64,000 bases of DNA. Origin: Aselliscus stoliczkanus. Taxonomy: Eukaryota > Chordata > Mammalia > Chiroptera > Hipposideridae. Location of the stretch: NCBI GenBank assembly GCA_033961575.1, contig CM066732.1, forward strand, positions 84,437,687 through 84,501,686. Direction: 5' to 3'. A model generated the notes under the pieces. It was given only the letters and a program-made list of their open reading frames with translations. It made no database searches and was not told the DNA's origin. Positions within the stretch are counted from its first letter, which is position 1. Every line of letters starts with the position of its first letter. Of the stretch, positions 48,181 to 60,495 are shown in pieces. Made by a program: the position numbers and the translations under genes.

Positions 48181-50337
48181 ATTTTTGTTACGTAGACACA
48201 GGATTAGAATTGCTGGGTCACAGACTATATGCTTGTTTAGCTTTAGTAGATACTGCCTAGAGTTTACCAAAATAAATTCAGCTAATTGTAATTGTAGATA
48301 ATTTTCACTAAGGTAATTGACACTTGTTTTAACCTGAACATGTTGCTGAATTTCATTCCTCAATTGAACACAGTAAAGAGTGAAGGTGACAAGTTCTTAG
48401 TGACTTCATTCGCTTTTTTTAGAACTTCAGTAATGTACACCCTCATTGAAAATGCATTATTAAAAATATTAAGTAAGTGGTGGTGGTGGCGAAGAGGGAG
48501 GAAAGCAGAAAGAGCAGATAAATCTGTCTTTGCTTGACTGACAGTGGTAATTATATTCAACAGCATATGTTTACTAAGTAATAAAAGCTTTGATTTAGTG
48601 ATACTATATGTTTAGTACCTGGTCCATTAGAAAATTCTCTGTTCCTCTGACTCCTTCAAGTTTTAGTCTCATTTTTTGGTGACTATTCTTCTCACATTGA
48701 AGGAGGTCCACATCCACATAACATCTTTCCATGGTTCTTGTCGATCGAATATTCCTATTAGAAGATTATGCTTAGCAGCAGGATCCATAGAATCAGGGAG
48801 CATAGCACTGGGCCCCTCTCTCGCACAGTGGCGAGTGAGTTGCTGCTAAGGGACAAGGAAGAAGAAGCTGCAAAAATGACTCCATCTTTTCTCACTCTTG
48901 GGGGTATGTGAGCTCTAAGGATGCTTTTTCAGCAGCTCTCCCAAGTCTGACATTTCTACCAAGTCTAACATTTCCCTGAGGAGAATTGCTGCTTGGCCTA
49001 TACCTTTCAGTGCATAATGGATAATGTTAAAGGAAAGCATAACATTAAAGGAATCTCTTTTTCAAGTTTTTATTCCCAGCCTTTGAGCTGCTTGTGGAGT
49101 AATTTAATTCATCCTTGAGTCAGGTAGCTGCCTCTTTGATGCCTTTGTCTTTAGATTCTCTGTTTGTAAATCTCTTCTAAGAATAGATCAAAAATGATGT
49201 TTACATCTGTTCCCAGAATTGAGGAAGTAAGAACAGACTAAGACTTTATGACTGTAGTTAACTCATTCGTTACCTGCATTGTATATCATAGTGTTTGGCA
49301 TTGGGGTTCACGTCTATCAAAAGCCAGCACAGTTCTCCCCAGTCTAGGCGTTTACTGTCTTGGCTGGGGCATGTTGGTTGGTTGGTTGGTTGGTTGGTTG
49401 GTTGGTTGGTTGGTTGTCATATTGGCATGTGACATAAAACTTGAGTATTTTAAAATAATGCTGACTCCTTAAACAGTTACATGCATAAATCAGATATATT
49501 ATACCCTTTCCATATAAAGTATGAAGTCACAGTAACTAATATTTGCCAGGTTTTATAATTTGTTATATGTTTTCCCTTTACCCAGAATGCATGTAAATTG
49601 ATTTTCTCCTTAGGTCTATAGGAAAAAGTCTACAGAAGTTGAAAACTCAAACACAATGGGAAGCCTTGGCTTGCTGACTCTCAAGCCTGAAATCATGTTT
49701 TCAGGGAAGCTGAAACAAACATTATTGCTTTAGAGAGATGCTGCTAGAATAAAGATTGCAGAAAAAGAGGTTTTGAAAGAGATTTTAACCCCCAAATTTC
49801 TCCTTCTAGTCTCCTGATATTTCTGTGATTTTTCTTGGTTTTTACCATTTTCTCTATTCTTCCTTCTTTACAGTGTACCACTCTTTTCCAGTAAGTTAAA
49901 ATAATGCCATCTCCTTGTTGGTAATTTGGAAATATTGAAACCAGAGAGTACTTCCTACAGAGCTGGTACAGGGAGATTGCTTGCTCTATTAATGTGTAGT
50001 TGTGAACCACTCTCCATATGGTGCTGTACCTTCATGTTAAAAGCATCCTTCCCAAGGAATACTTGCTGCAAGATGTTTCTTATTCTTCTCCTTCTGATAA
50101 AGGACTTATTCAGACTTCCATACAAGAAAGCAGTTTCCCATAGAAATGGTGCCTTTCTCAGTAGCCCTTTGGAGAAATTTCTTAGACTTTCAATCTCCTC
50201 ACCTTCCTCCCCCAATTTGGAGATGAGAGTGTGATACAGGCACAGGCCTAGTAACTAGTGATACCAAATAAGAACATTGTTATGTGGAAAGCTTTCTTTG
50301 TGATTATCCCCTTTGTAGACTAAGGAAGTCTGCCTTT
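48181..50337. other. No recognised feature except (GGTT)n
   Basis: Includes ggtggtggtggcgaag near 48480. No exon or repeat recognised. Confidence 0.45.
49373..49418. repeat. (GGTT)n microsatellite
   Basis: About 11 perfect ggtt units; the open frame over it reads LVGWLVGWLVGW and is an artefact. Confidence 0.95.
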
Positions 50338-50352
50338 AAGAAATAAACCTCA

Positions 50353-50849
50353 GGCCAGCCTAGTGGCTCAGTTGGTAAAGAGTGCGAGCTCTTAGCAACA
50401 GGGTTGCCGGTTCGATTCCCATATGGGCCAATGAGCTGCACCCGAGCTGAGCTGCCACTGAGCTGGTGAGAGCGCATGCTCTTAGCAGAAAGGTTGCTGG
50501 TTTGACACCTGTATGGGATGGTGGGCTGTGCCCCACCCCCCATAACTAAGTTTGAACGTGGCACCTTGAACTGAGCAGCCGCAGGCTGCTAGCAAGATGG
50601 CTCAGTGTGCAACAAGGTGGTCGGTTTGACTCCTGCATGGGATGGTGGACTACGCCTTCCACAACTACATTGAAAGCAGTGACTGGACTTGGAGTTGATC
50701 TGCGCCCTCCACAACTAAGACTGAAGGACAACAACTTGACTTGGAGCTGACGGGTCCTGGAAAAACACAATGCCCCCCTTCCCCAATTCACTAATACTGT
50801 TCCCTTCCCCAATTCCCCAGTAAAAATCTTAAAATAAAAAAATAAAAAA
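50353..50849 (+). mobile_element. Rhin-1-type SINE with three tRNA-like modules
   Basis: The first head reads ggctcagttggtaaagagtg and carries B box ggttcgattccc. Second and third modules carry ggtttgacacctg and ggtttgactcctg, each followed by atgggatggtgg. The tail contains aactaagactgaaggacaac, ccaattccccagtaaaaatc and an A-rich end. Flanks aagaaataaacctca (50338-50352) and aagaaagaaacctca (50850-50864) are a 14/15 duplication. It matches the layout I know for Rhin-1 of rhinolophoid bats. Confidence 0.85.
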
Positions 50850-50864
50850 AAGAAAGAAACCTCA

Positions 50865-52646
50865 AAGCCATATGCACTGATGCTCCCTTTGCCTCCCCTT
50901 TAGTGGAGCAGGGAGTCTTGAAGGGCAGCCTATATTCTTACTGGCTTGGTGCTCATGACAGAAATGCCACTATTTTTGTTGTGTCTGTTGTTTATTTAGA
51001 TTGAAATTTTCTTCCTAAAACATGCAGATTTAAGAATACACTTTGAGGCTCATTTGGGTCCTGTCAGGAATCTGGCCAGTATCTTAGATAGGGAAGAGAG
51101 GGATAGGGCCCCAGAAACAAACTTGGCTATGTCATGACTTGGTCTGGTTGGAGTTTATGGAGTCTAAACATCTACTATGTCTCCAATGATAACACACTTC
51201 AAGAAATACTATGAAAAGCAAATGATCAATCCTGTGTGGAGTGCACCATATTCTCTTTCCCACTAACTATAGCAGTGATGGTGTTTCCCTATTCTGGATA
51301 TATTTGTGGTAACAATCTAGGTATTTTTGCTTTGAAGTTTTGTAAATATTCAGCCATCTCCCCAGGTGAAATTGCTGATGCAGCCTCCGACCTGATATTT
51401 ATTTCTCCACAGATGCTATGAAATCCACCTAGAAGAGTCATACATTAGAGTTTTGGAGGAGCATTAAAGAAACCAATTCCAAATAATAATTTCTCACCTT
51501 GGCCTGTTAACCCATTTCTTCACCACATCAGCACCCAGAAGGCATGCTCAATCTTGCTTTTATTTCCTGAACCACATTTCAGAGATTGTTTTTGTTTGTT
51601 TGTTTGTTTGTTTGTTTAATTCTTCATGTCAGTCACCTCTGACACAGCCAGAGAGCTGCCCTGATAAGATTCTATGTGGACATCACTTCTTTTCCTTGCT
51701 CTAAATTGTTTACTTCTCATCAGCAGTCTTGTTGAAATCAAAATGCCTGGCAATTAGATTCCAGTAGAGCACAAAGCTAAGGCATACCACAAAACCCTGA
51801 ACCTTCACTTAGCTATAAGATAATGGTAGGACTAAGCATGATGAAATTTTAAGGTATATTAGGTACGTAGGTGTGGTAAATTCTGCATTTGAGCTTCCTA
51901 GCCTCAATATCAAACTATATAGATACAATTTGTTCTTCAGCACCCTTTTTTTTTTTTTGAGATAGAAATGACCACATAAACTTGTAAGATGGTTCAATCT
52001 GAGTTTAATGTGTACAGAAAACATTTGTGCAAATGTTAGTAAGTATGCAAAAATACTTATGAAAAATAGAGGATATAGAGGTAGTGAGTAATCATTTTGT
52101 TTATATGCTGTTTCCTCTAAAATAATATTTTAATACTGAGACTAGATATTTTATATCTTAGGCAAAATTGATTTTCTTGTTTGGAATAATACAGAAATGA
52201 TGCTATGAATAAGGAAGTTTTAGGGGAGAGTGTGACTTTAAAAAAAAAAAAAAACAAGCAATCTCTCAGACATTGAATGTAGAAATGGAAGATCAGCCTC
52301 TTACTCAATGACAGTGAGCACTCCTTATGTTTTGCATAATGTGCAAGTAACTTGCACTTCTGTCTTTCCTTTCCTCATCAGCCTTTGTCCCCTCTTCCAC
52401 CAATTCCTGACTCACTGCAAGACCAGATTTGATCTAAGATAGTGCTTTACTATTGTCCAGCATATTGGTTTTTAATTAAGAGAGTTTTCTGATAGGGCAG
52501 AAGCAAGGCTGATGGTCTTCACTCCTTGACTAAGTGTCTTATTTTGTACAATGTTTCCTGGAGGGACAATTTTTTTAAAGACTTCTTCAGGCCATTTGTT
52601 CATGAGCTAGAGACTTCACTTGAGTAATAATATTTCAAACATAACA
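50865..52646. other. No recognised feature except (GTTT)n and A/T runs
   Basis: T-run at 51946 and A-run at 52241; no repeat family seen. Confidence 0.45.
51591..51619. repeat. (GTTT)n microsatellite
   Basis: About seven gttt units. Confidence 0.9.
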
Positions 52647-52728
52647 TTGGGTTGTCGGAAAAGTCATGACGTATTTTTTTCTATGTTTTTGATTGCAAAA
52701 ATGTGTCATGACTTTTCCAACAACCCAA
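52647..52728. mobile_element. 82-bp mariner-type MITE (near-perfect hairpin)
   Basis: Terminal inverted repeats of 24 bp with a single mismatch: ttgggttgtcggaaaagtca(tgac) on the left and the complement of gtcatgacttttccaacaac(ccaa) on the right. TA follows the right end; the left flank is CA. Size and TIR style resemble the MADE1 class of mariner-derived MITEs. Confidence 0.85.
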
Positions 52729-53057
52729 TAATTTCTATCACTGCTTCTTAACTACAGCTGAGATGTAGATCAAGTCTACACGAGAGCTGAGGAGGAGGCG
52801 TGCAGCCATGGAAACTATGTTCTTTATATCAGGGCTGGTAGCAGAAGAACCTGAATTTGGTTGACCCAGATGCTTCTGCCTCCCTCTGATAACATCATAG
52901 AGAGTACTGGGTGCCAGTGCTGGGAATGAGTGAAAAAACATTAGGTTTAGAGAAGCCCAAAACTTATTAGTTCCAATGCTTATGAAGCAGAGTCTTAGAG
53001 AAGCCATTTGCAGTTAAGCTTTGCGATGATATCTAGGAGAATATCTATGTTGTAATT

Positions 53058-53162
53058 TTTTTTTTTTTTTGAGGACAGTGTCACTGGCCATCATATGTGG
53101 GACCAAACCGGGGCCGCTGGCTTCCCAGGCCAGTGCTTAACCACCGTGCCACTCGGCCGGCC
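53058..53162 (-). mobile_element. Short-form tRNA-derived SINE
   Basis: T-run then gaggacagtgtcactggcca to ccactcggccggccc. I could not define a target-site duplication. Confidence 0.88.
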
Positions 53163-56093
53163 CTTATATAGTCTTGAAATGAATCTGTTTTGAAATGAAC
53201 AGAATTCAGTGAAAGAACTAACATGGTAGGGGAACCTACTTGGATACAATCATCACAGAAGTTTTTTTCTATGGGATTGACATCCAAACTGAAATCTGAA
53301 CAGTGAACAAAAGACAACCATATAGTAGAGAACCAGGGGACTAGGCTGATTCTTGGTGGTCTGTAGTATTACCTGGCAGTATCATGCCCATACCACCCTT
53401 TTAAGTGCCTATATATTTGCCTTTTCCTCATAAATATTGAAGGCATGACAGAATTGCCATGGTAATCTGGCCTTCAAAGTTATTCAAAATAATGAATATG
53501 GAGTATATTGTAGGGATAGTTGAACATACAGCACTATATTACTGATCCAGCTCTTTCGGTTGCATTTTCAAGGTATGCTATCAGTTAGCTTTCCTTTGGA
53601 AGAAGATAAATTACTATTTTTTACTAGATATCTGGAATTTGACTTCTTTTTTATCAGCTATTGACCCTGAAAATCTCAAAACAAGGAATGGGTTAACACA
53701 TAACTCTTCAAGCACAGAACTCAGAAAGTCTGGCAGTGGGGCATTTGTGCAAGTGTTTTGATTTCAGGAGGGGAAAGTCTTTATTTAGCTCTATAGAGTG
53801 TGTTTGTAATAATATAATTTTAAGGCACCTGCTTCAAAATAGAAACTGGGATAATAACAATATGTGGGAGATAATAACAATAAACAAAAATTAAACCAAA
53901 CCGGGTTCAGTGCCCAGGGAAACTACCTGGATTCCAGGAATTGGGCAAGGAATCAACCAACAGGTGGGGGAGAGGCTGGGACAGATGGAATTGTAACTGC
54001 CTCCATTAAAAATGACTGCTCAGCAGTGTGATCACTATTGAGCAATTCTGTGGGGCATTCATCATGTGGGTAGGGTTCTTGCCTTTCTTATTTCAGTGAT
54101 AAGCTTCCAATGGAACTTGCCTTCCTAAAAATGTCAATCCTACACATGCCAATCATTATAGCAATAATGCATTGTGTTAGAGCTTTTGTAATGCTGTAAA
54201 CTACTTGGAAATATATGGACCAAAAGTAAAAATAGGAGTTCCTCACCACTTTAACTGAAGTTACAAGGAAAATGTTCAGGTTTCCTGGGCTGCTTAAATG
54301 TCATGTGATTTACATAAACAAAGGAGGAAATCCTCTTGGTGTGTTTAGAGATGTGTGTCTAATACAGGAACCCATGTTTTCCTGTTATTGAAAAGCATCC
54401 TTTAATCTTTTAAGCACATTTTAGGACCTGCCTATATTCCAGGTGTGTTGTTTCCTTTAACATTAAAACACAAGAGCAGGGCATGACTATCAGAAAAACC
54501 TATTAGATCTTCTTTTGTGTCATAGGAGACGTAAAAAAACAATGAATTAAATTAAATGGATGGAAAGAGCCATGGGCAGACTGGTAATACTGCCTGAATT
54601 TAGTTAGTGGAATAGTTATTCCTCATGAGACTTCACTGGCTTATACTTAAAACCGGTAGGCTAGAGAGGCCATTTGTAAATAAAAGACTATAAAATTTCC
54701 TCTGATTGTGGGTGTTAAGGGGATGATGCCTTTTTAACCATGAAAATAAATGTAATTGGTGTGAAATGTTCAGGAGCTTTTAGCCAAATATAACTGAAAT
54801 AAAGGGTAATAAGCCTAAGCATTATTTGAAATTAAAAGATATATATTTTGCTAAATTCTGGTCGAGAGCAAAGAGATAAGATTGTCCTGAAGTCATATAA
54901 ATCGTGTTCCATCCCGGAACCACAGGGATTCTCATCAGGAAGCAGGGTGCCCACATTTCATTCTCTTGGTGCCTGCTTTCATGATCCCAGACACATTAAT
55001 GCAGTGAACCCCGCATGCATGAAGGAGAGTCTTGTTACAACAATGATTGGAGTAGGGGTTTTCTGACCTTCATCCCTCAAGGATTCCTTTTGCCATCTGT
55101 TGAGCATCTGCACAGTTACTTGAAAATGTAGAATCTGTGGGGTTTTATGAAACAAAGAAAGAGCGTGCCACTGATTCAGTTTCTTTAGGATTGCATTCAT
55201 TATGACAAGTAGTGCTTTCCACTTTTCCTTTTTTCCTTTAATTGCATCATTTCTATTAAATTCTATAATTTCTCCGTATAACTACCTCTCCACCCTTGAG
55301 GCTCTAAATCATGAAGTAAGCAGATGTAGAAATATTCCAAGTGACTTTCTCCTAGTGGCCGGTGCTTGACCTCTGAGTAGGAGGTGACACTGTCCATCCC
55401 CAGCATGACCGAGGCTGGGAGGAGGAACTGTCCTGGTCCTGCAGGAGTGGTGGCCTCAGGAATTCATGCGGAGAGGGGGGGCACCCAGAATGCCAAATAC
55501 AGTCATAATCAGACGCAAACTCGATATAAGCTGGACCATATTTTAAAGACAAATGGTTCTCTTTTATTATTATTATTGAGGTATTATTACTCCTTATCAT
55601 GAAACCTGAGATGTTTATGCTGGATGAAAAAATTAGAAATATTTTAATAACCAGTAACCTCTCCTTCCTTTAAAATTTCCCCTTTCCCAATAACCCCTAC
55701 CTGATGCCTGTCAGCCCTGTATGCTTCTTTCCTGAAGTTGGTCATTGGACACTTGTAGCCTCCATTAAAGGTGCTTGATATTGTTCGGTTAAGTCATGTT
55801 CAGTTTGAGTGGATGAAAACATAAACAAAGCAGTCCTTACAATTACAATTTTATTGCAATTGCTTGGGAGTGGAGATTATGACTTCTGTTTCTTTTGAGT
55901 TCACCTCTCACCAAAGGCACACATATTTATCCTCTCGATAGATAGATCTATATATATTTGTATGTACATAAATATTTTTTTTTCCTCTCTCTCTCATTGT
56001 GCATACACATGTATGGGTAAGATAGAGACACCACTTATTGAGGAAACAAACCAACCTGCACACCCACTAATCTGAGTGGTCTTTTCTTGACAG
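53163..56093. other. No recognised repeat upstream of STXBP6 exon A
   Basis: Repeat-poor 2.9 kb directly before the exon. A small tattattattattga tract near 55566. Confidence 0.5.
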
Positions 56094-56224
56094 TGACAAA
56101 TAAGAAACCCACACAGGCGTCCATCACGAAGGTCAAACAGTTTGAAGGCTCCACGTCGTTTGTGCGGAGATCACAGTGGATGCTTGAGCAGCTTCGCCAG
56201 GTTAACGGCATTGATCCTAATAGG
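56094..56224 (+). CDS. STXBP6: STXBP6 (amisyn) internal coding exon A
   Basis: Amisyn binds syntaxin-1 and SNAP-25 and restrains SNARE-driven vesicle fusion. Its N-terminal half is a PH-like domain that binds phosphoinositides at the plasma membrane. The exon reads TNKKPTQASITKVKQFEG, then STSFVRRSQWMLEQLRQ and VNGIDPNR without a stop, and I recognise this as roughly residues 52-95 of amisyn, in the PH-like half. The acceptor is a pyrimidine run ending ttgacag just before 56094; the donor is gtgagt at 56225. The exon is 131 nt. One base from the preceding exon completes its first codon (V), and it ends in phase 0, matching the next exon exactly. The upstream partner exon, which should carry the start codon and the first ~51 residues, was not found in the window. 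Recognition is from memory of the vertebrate protein, but joining to exon B in the same frame makes it very secure. Confidence 0.96.
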
Positions 56225-57152
56225 GTGAGTGACCTGTCCAGGGTTGAGCAAAGACATTCTCTTCACATGATGACTCTCCCATTGACCTTGGTGTGCTGGT
56301 GGTTGTCTGAGCCATTTTTAACAAAACTATTTCTCTATTTCAGTTCTGTGACTCAGACTTTCTGATTTCTGTGCTCTTCTTATGGGGAATTATAAATCGC
56401 TTCATCATGTTTGATGCAGGAACCTAAGGGGATGTATATTGAAGAAATGCTACCTCCTGTCATATGTTTGTTAGCAAAATGCAAAGAGCTGAGTTAGATA
56501 TCATGTCCATGGTTATCAATATGAAAAACCATGTTCATCCAAGCTTCATTTATCTCCTAATGCCGCCAATGATGAGGTTTATTTGCCCCTCCAAAAAAAT
56601 AAATGGCACCTTAGCAGTGAAGTATTAGGATTCTATTGTATTTAATATGAGAAACATTTTATGGTAGAGTTATTTATTCAAAGTACATTCCCTTTTGCTC
56701 ACATACATTCACCATACAAAACATCAATAACAAAGAAAAGGAAAATGTAAATTTTAAATATATGCTAAAATAATGAGGGGCAGTCTTTTCCCAAGGTCCA
56801 GGGAAAGATTAATATGGTTCAGTGCTGAGAACCTAAAGGAATTAAGTTCCAAGTAACTGGGAAGGTAATACGTTGTCTGAGCTCTGGCACCGGTCAGTGT
56901 GTGGTAGGTTATAGGGAATTCTGTGGGAAAGCTTTCTAGGGACATCTTTAAATACTGCAAGATTTGGGGTTTGTTTGATAAACAGAGAAAGGTGGGTTCT
57001 CCATGCACCTGGCTGCTAATAAAGGTGAGCCTTAGCATTAAGACCCACGTTTTAAAAGGTGTTTTACCCTTCATGAGTCTTTCGTTGGGCATAAGCTAGA
57101 AGCAGCAGTTTTTATACATTAAGATCAGTAGCGGTTTCACTGTCTTTTCCAG
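56225..57152 (+). other. STXBP6: STXBP6 intron between exons A and B
   Basis: A 928-bp phase-0 intron with a GTGAGT donor and a TTTCACTGTCTTTTCCAG-like acceptor tract. It contains no recognisable SINE or LINE. The open frames on the minus strand near 56754-57092 have no protein resemblance I recognise. Confidence 0.9.
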
Positions 57153-57318
57153 GACTCTGCAGAGTTTGATTTGTTGTTTGAAAATGCTTTTGACCAGTGG
57201 GTAGCCAGCACAGCCTCAGAAAAATGCACCTTCTTCCAGATCTTGCACCACACCTGCCAGAGGTACCTTACAGACAGGAAGCCGGAGTTCATCAACTGCC
57301 AATCCAAAATCATGGGAG
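57153..57318 (+). CDS. STXBP6: STXBP6 (amisyn) internal coding exon B
   Basis: Second amisyn exon, 166 nt. It begins GAC TCT GCA GAG straight after ttttccag and ends at ATG GGA G followed by the donor gtgagt (57319). It encodes 55 complete codons plus one base: DSAEFDLLFENAFDQWVAS, TASEKCTFFQILHHTCQRY, LTDRKPEFINCQSKIMG. This is approximately residues 96-150, the end of the PH-like half and the link to the C-terminal v-SNARE-like coiled coil. The trailing single base requires a phase-1 partner exon downstream (the GNSILHS segment), which I did not find before the window ends. No stop, frameshift or odd codon is visible, so this looks like a live gene rather than a processed copy: introns are present and splice signals are canonical. 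Confidence 0.96.
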
Positions 57319-57710
57319 GTGAGTGGCCATTTGTGTGACCTCTGTCATCCCTTTTCCTTAGACTCACTTTTACATAAAAGTTAACTGTTCTGCAGCATAA
57401 AGACAAAAAGACAAAAAAAGAATCAAGATGCTGAGAGCAAAACAGCATGAGAGCCATCAGGGGAGTTCTTTGTATGCTAAATTTAGACATAGTGGTGTGT
57501 TTTCACTTTTATCCAAAAGCTAGTCTTTTTGGAAGAATTAGCCACTTAGCTAATACTATTCATACTATGACAACAAACTAGTTTCTCTGTTAGAAAAACC
57601 TTTCAGTTGGGTTTCTTTACTACCATTTCTAGAATTTCATTGCAGAACCCTGATTTCTGGCTTGCTTTTTCCTGTTTGTTTGTTTTTTCTCTCCAGATGT
57701 TTTACAAATA

Positions 57711-57866
57711 CAGTAATAGCTTGGTTTGTGAGCATAATTCGTTCTGGAAACAAACTACTTGTATTTCAGGACATTGCTTGTTTACCAAGTTAAAATGTAT
57801 TAGAAATGTTTGTTCATCTTGTGGAACACTCGCAAACTAAGTTACTCACAATCCAAGGTTTTACTG
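57711..57866. mobile_element. 156-bp inverted-repeat DNA element (copy 2)
   Basis: Ends cagtaatagcttggtttgtg(ag) and the complement of ctcacaatccaaggttttac(tg) match in 19 of 22 positions as terminal inverted repeats. TA precedes the left end. The interior is nearly the reverse complement of 17073-17220. The CAG-start, TA-target character suggests a pogo/Tigger-like MITE; the family name is not certain. Confidence 0.75.
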
Positions 57867-60314
57867 TGTTAATATAAAAATTCTTACAGATGTAGTTCCC
57901 TTTTTTTCAAATAGCAATTAGTCTCACATGTATTCCTTGAATGGCATACAGAGCCAAGTTAGGAAGAATGCTATAAAGCAGCCTGCAGGGGTGAGTACCA
58001 GTGTTGGCAAGTTAATGAGAAACATTTAAGAGGGTGCTTAACACATTTCTTTTAGGTGATATATCTTTTTAGGGAATTGAAACTGTGCTAAAAATATGAA
58101 AGCCTTGCCAATCACTCCGTGAGTTGAAGAAGAGCGTCTCTATCATTGGTCTTTTCACTCACCTGATCTCCTGGTTGTGAAAGAATTTTTTTTTTTTAAT
58201 ATACCAACTTTAATGTTAAATGTCAAGTGAAGGTCACATTAGAGACATTACATATTCTCTTTGAGCTGTATGTATCTTTCATAGGAACATGAGGCAGAAC
58301 TCCATTATTCTGTCCCAGGGACTGATGTACTCACTGTCATTTTGTCGTTAGTCCCCTAGATGTAATATGGAGAAGACTCTGTCCAATGCTTATCATTCAC
58401 AGAAGTGTTAGTGTTCCTCTTAAACAGAAAGTTGCTTATACCATAAGAACCTTGAAAGATCTTTCTTAGGCATTGATGTAGAGTCCTCTTATAATTTCTC
58501 TACTTCATCCTAGAAAAATATATAAGAGGTGATGAATGGTGCATCCTTTCTTTAAAGTGGCCACCTCCTATGGTAAAAAAGTGAGCAGCATTATATATAG
58601 GTATTAAATGGAAAGAAAATATCAAACACTAACCCCTTACTATTTAGAAAATATAATGAGATAGCTATCTGTCATGTCTGTGCTATCAACGCTCTTCAGT
58701 GAATCCTGCTTTCAAAGTCTAGCCTTAACAGACTTGGCAAAGGGCCAAAGCATATCAGGCTTAGGACCACAGAAGGCGACATGAAAATGTAAAGTACCTG
58801 CTATGAACTATTTTCTCCATTGGTATCAGTAGGTTCAGTAGGTTCTTGGCTAGCACTTAAGCACAGAGTCTCCTCTAAAAAAAAATGTGCCATGGATTTG
58901 GAATTTCTGTTGCCCTAAGAGATAGACTCCCTTGAGCCTTTCACTTCTCCACGTTCCATCCTGAGCACCAAGGAGCCAGAAACAGAGGCAACGCCATAAG
59001 AAATACTACTCTTCCTCAGATTGGAAATGTGAGGTGGAAGCCAGGAGGTCACAGACTCACTCTACTGTCTTTGCAAATGAAACAAGCCACCTCCTTCCTG
59101 CTAAGGTTAGGGACAGCTTGGGTGGCCCTTCTCTTCCTCCTCCCCTAAGGGATGACATGAGGCAGTCCCTCTTCTCTGTTGCCTGTGCAGCTCTCATTTC
59201 TTCTCTTGTAACAGGTCCTTTCATTCTTTTAGCCACTCTTGGTTTATCATCCAATCATACAACAAATAAGTATTAAGTACCAAGTATGTGCTGGTCACTG
59301 TGGTACATCCTGGATGTGGAGAGTAGTTCTATATTTGATCCCTTAATAGACCCTAATTGCCATGACCCAAATCCCCAATCCCAGACTGGCAGATCCATCA
59401 CAGCCTTTCTGGATGCTCTTCATTTTCTTTCTTGAATATCTTCAGACCTTCCCACACTGCCCCGCCCAGCTGCTTCTGTCAGTCATTGGCCCAGTCCTTT
59501 GGAAGTTTTCCAGTGCCCTCTGAGCCCCAAATTATGCAGAGTTGAGACAGGAATCCACATATCCAATGTTAAGTTGTTACTATGTATATGGGAAAAGATT
59601 GATTTCCTGTAGTAGGAAAAAGAATACATTAAGTGCCAGAATTGACTCTGTCGTTTGTCATAGTGGGTGTGTCTCTCTTTAGATTTCAATTTTTCCAAGT
59701 ATAATATGTGAAGGTTAGACTAAATGATATCTAAAATCCCTTTCAGTTCTATCATTTTCAGAGTCTGTAACTCCTAAAGCTTAGCTTTATTGCATAGGTT
59801 AATCACTTTTTTAATTTAAGAATCAAATAAAAGTTTTAGTGCCATCAAAGGTTGACTGGTCCTGGATTCCTAAAGAAGGCAAGAAAAGTTGAATTAACAC
59901 ACTGTAATTTGTTGGCAGCACATATGCCCTTACAGAGTGCAGTCTGTCTTATTTAAACATTAAACAGTTGCTTATCCTTGATAACAGTTGTACCAACACA
60001 CCCTAATTAATTAGCGTGCTGATTAGCCTTCCTTTCTGCCAGTTATCATAATTCTGAGACTTAAACATTGTGTAGCTTTGGGGTCACTATATTCTGACCT
60101 TTTTAATTAGGGGAGAGGGGTACCTACCCCATGTTCTGATCTTCATGTTATCATCTTCAGGTGAGACCTGTTCCCAATTTCACAGTGTCTTTCGGTCTCT
60201 TCTTATAGTATGAGCCACAAGTCCTAGATGCAATTGTTTAGAGTGAAATGTGATAGCTTTTGTGATTTTAGAGAACTACTAGGTGTTGGTGTTGGTTTGC
60301 TGCCCAACACCAGA
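57867..60314. other. No recognised repeat; repeat-poor
   Basis: Intronic. 59820-60030 contains ctaattaattagcgtgctga, a homeodomain-type TAATTA site in repeat-free text. Confidence 0.4.
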
Positions 60315-60495
60315 TTCTTAATATGTTATCTCATTTAGCTTTTACAGCAGCCTTTGGAAATACAATTTATTATCTCCATTTTACAGAGAAGGAAATGGGA
60401 CCAGGGAGATTATTAAATAGCTTGCCAAGGGTCATATAGCTAGTAAGTGGCAGAGATGAAATTCAAACACAGGCCCACTCTGCTCTAAAAGCACC
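60315..60495 (+). mobile_element. MIR SINE
   Basis: tctcatttagcttttacagc, tctccattttacagagaagg and gccaagggtcatatagctag are in MIR order. Confidence 0.85.

Noticed and set aside
49248..49472. 74-codon frame with LVGWLVGW repeats
   Set aside because: Translation of the (GGTT)n microsatellite; no gene context.
50353..50849. tRNA genes in the SINE heads
   Set aside because: A- and B-box-like motifs are present, but the heads do not fold as complete cloverleaves and have SINE tails and target-site duplications.
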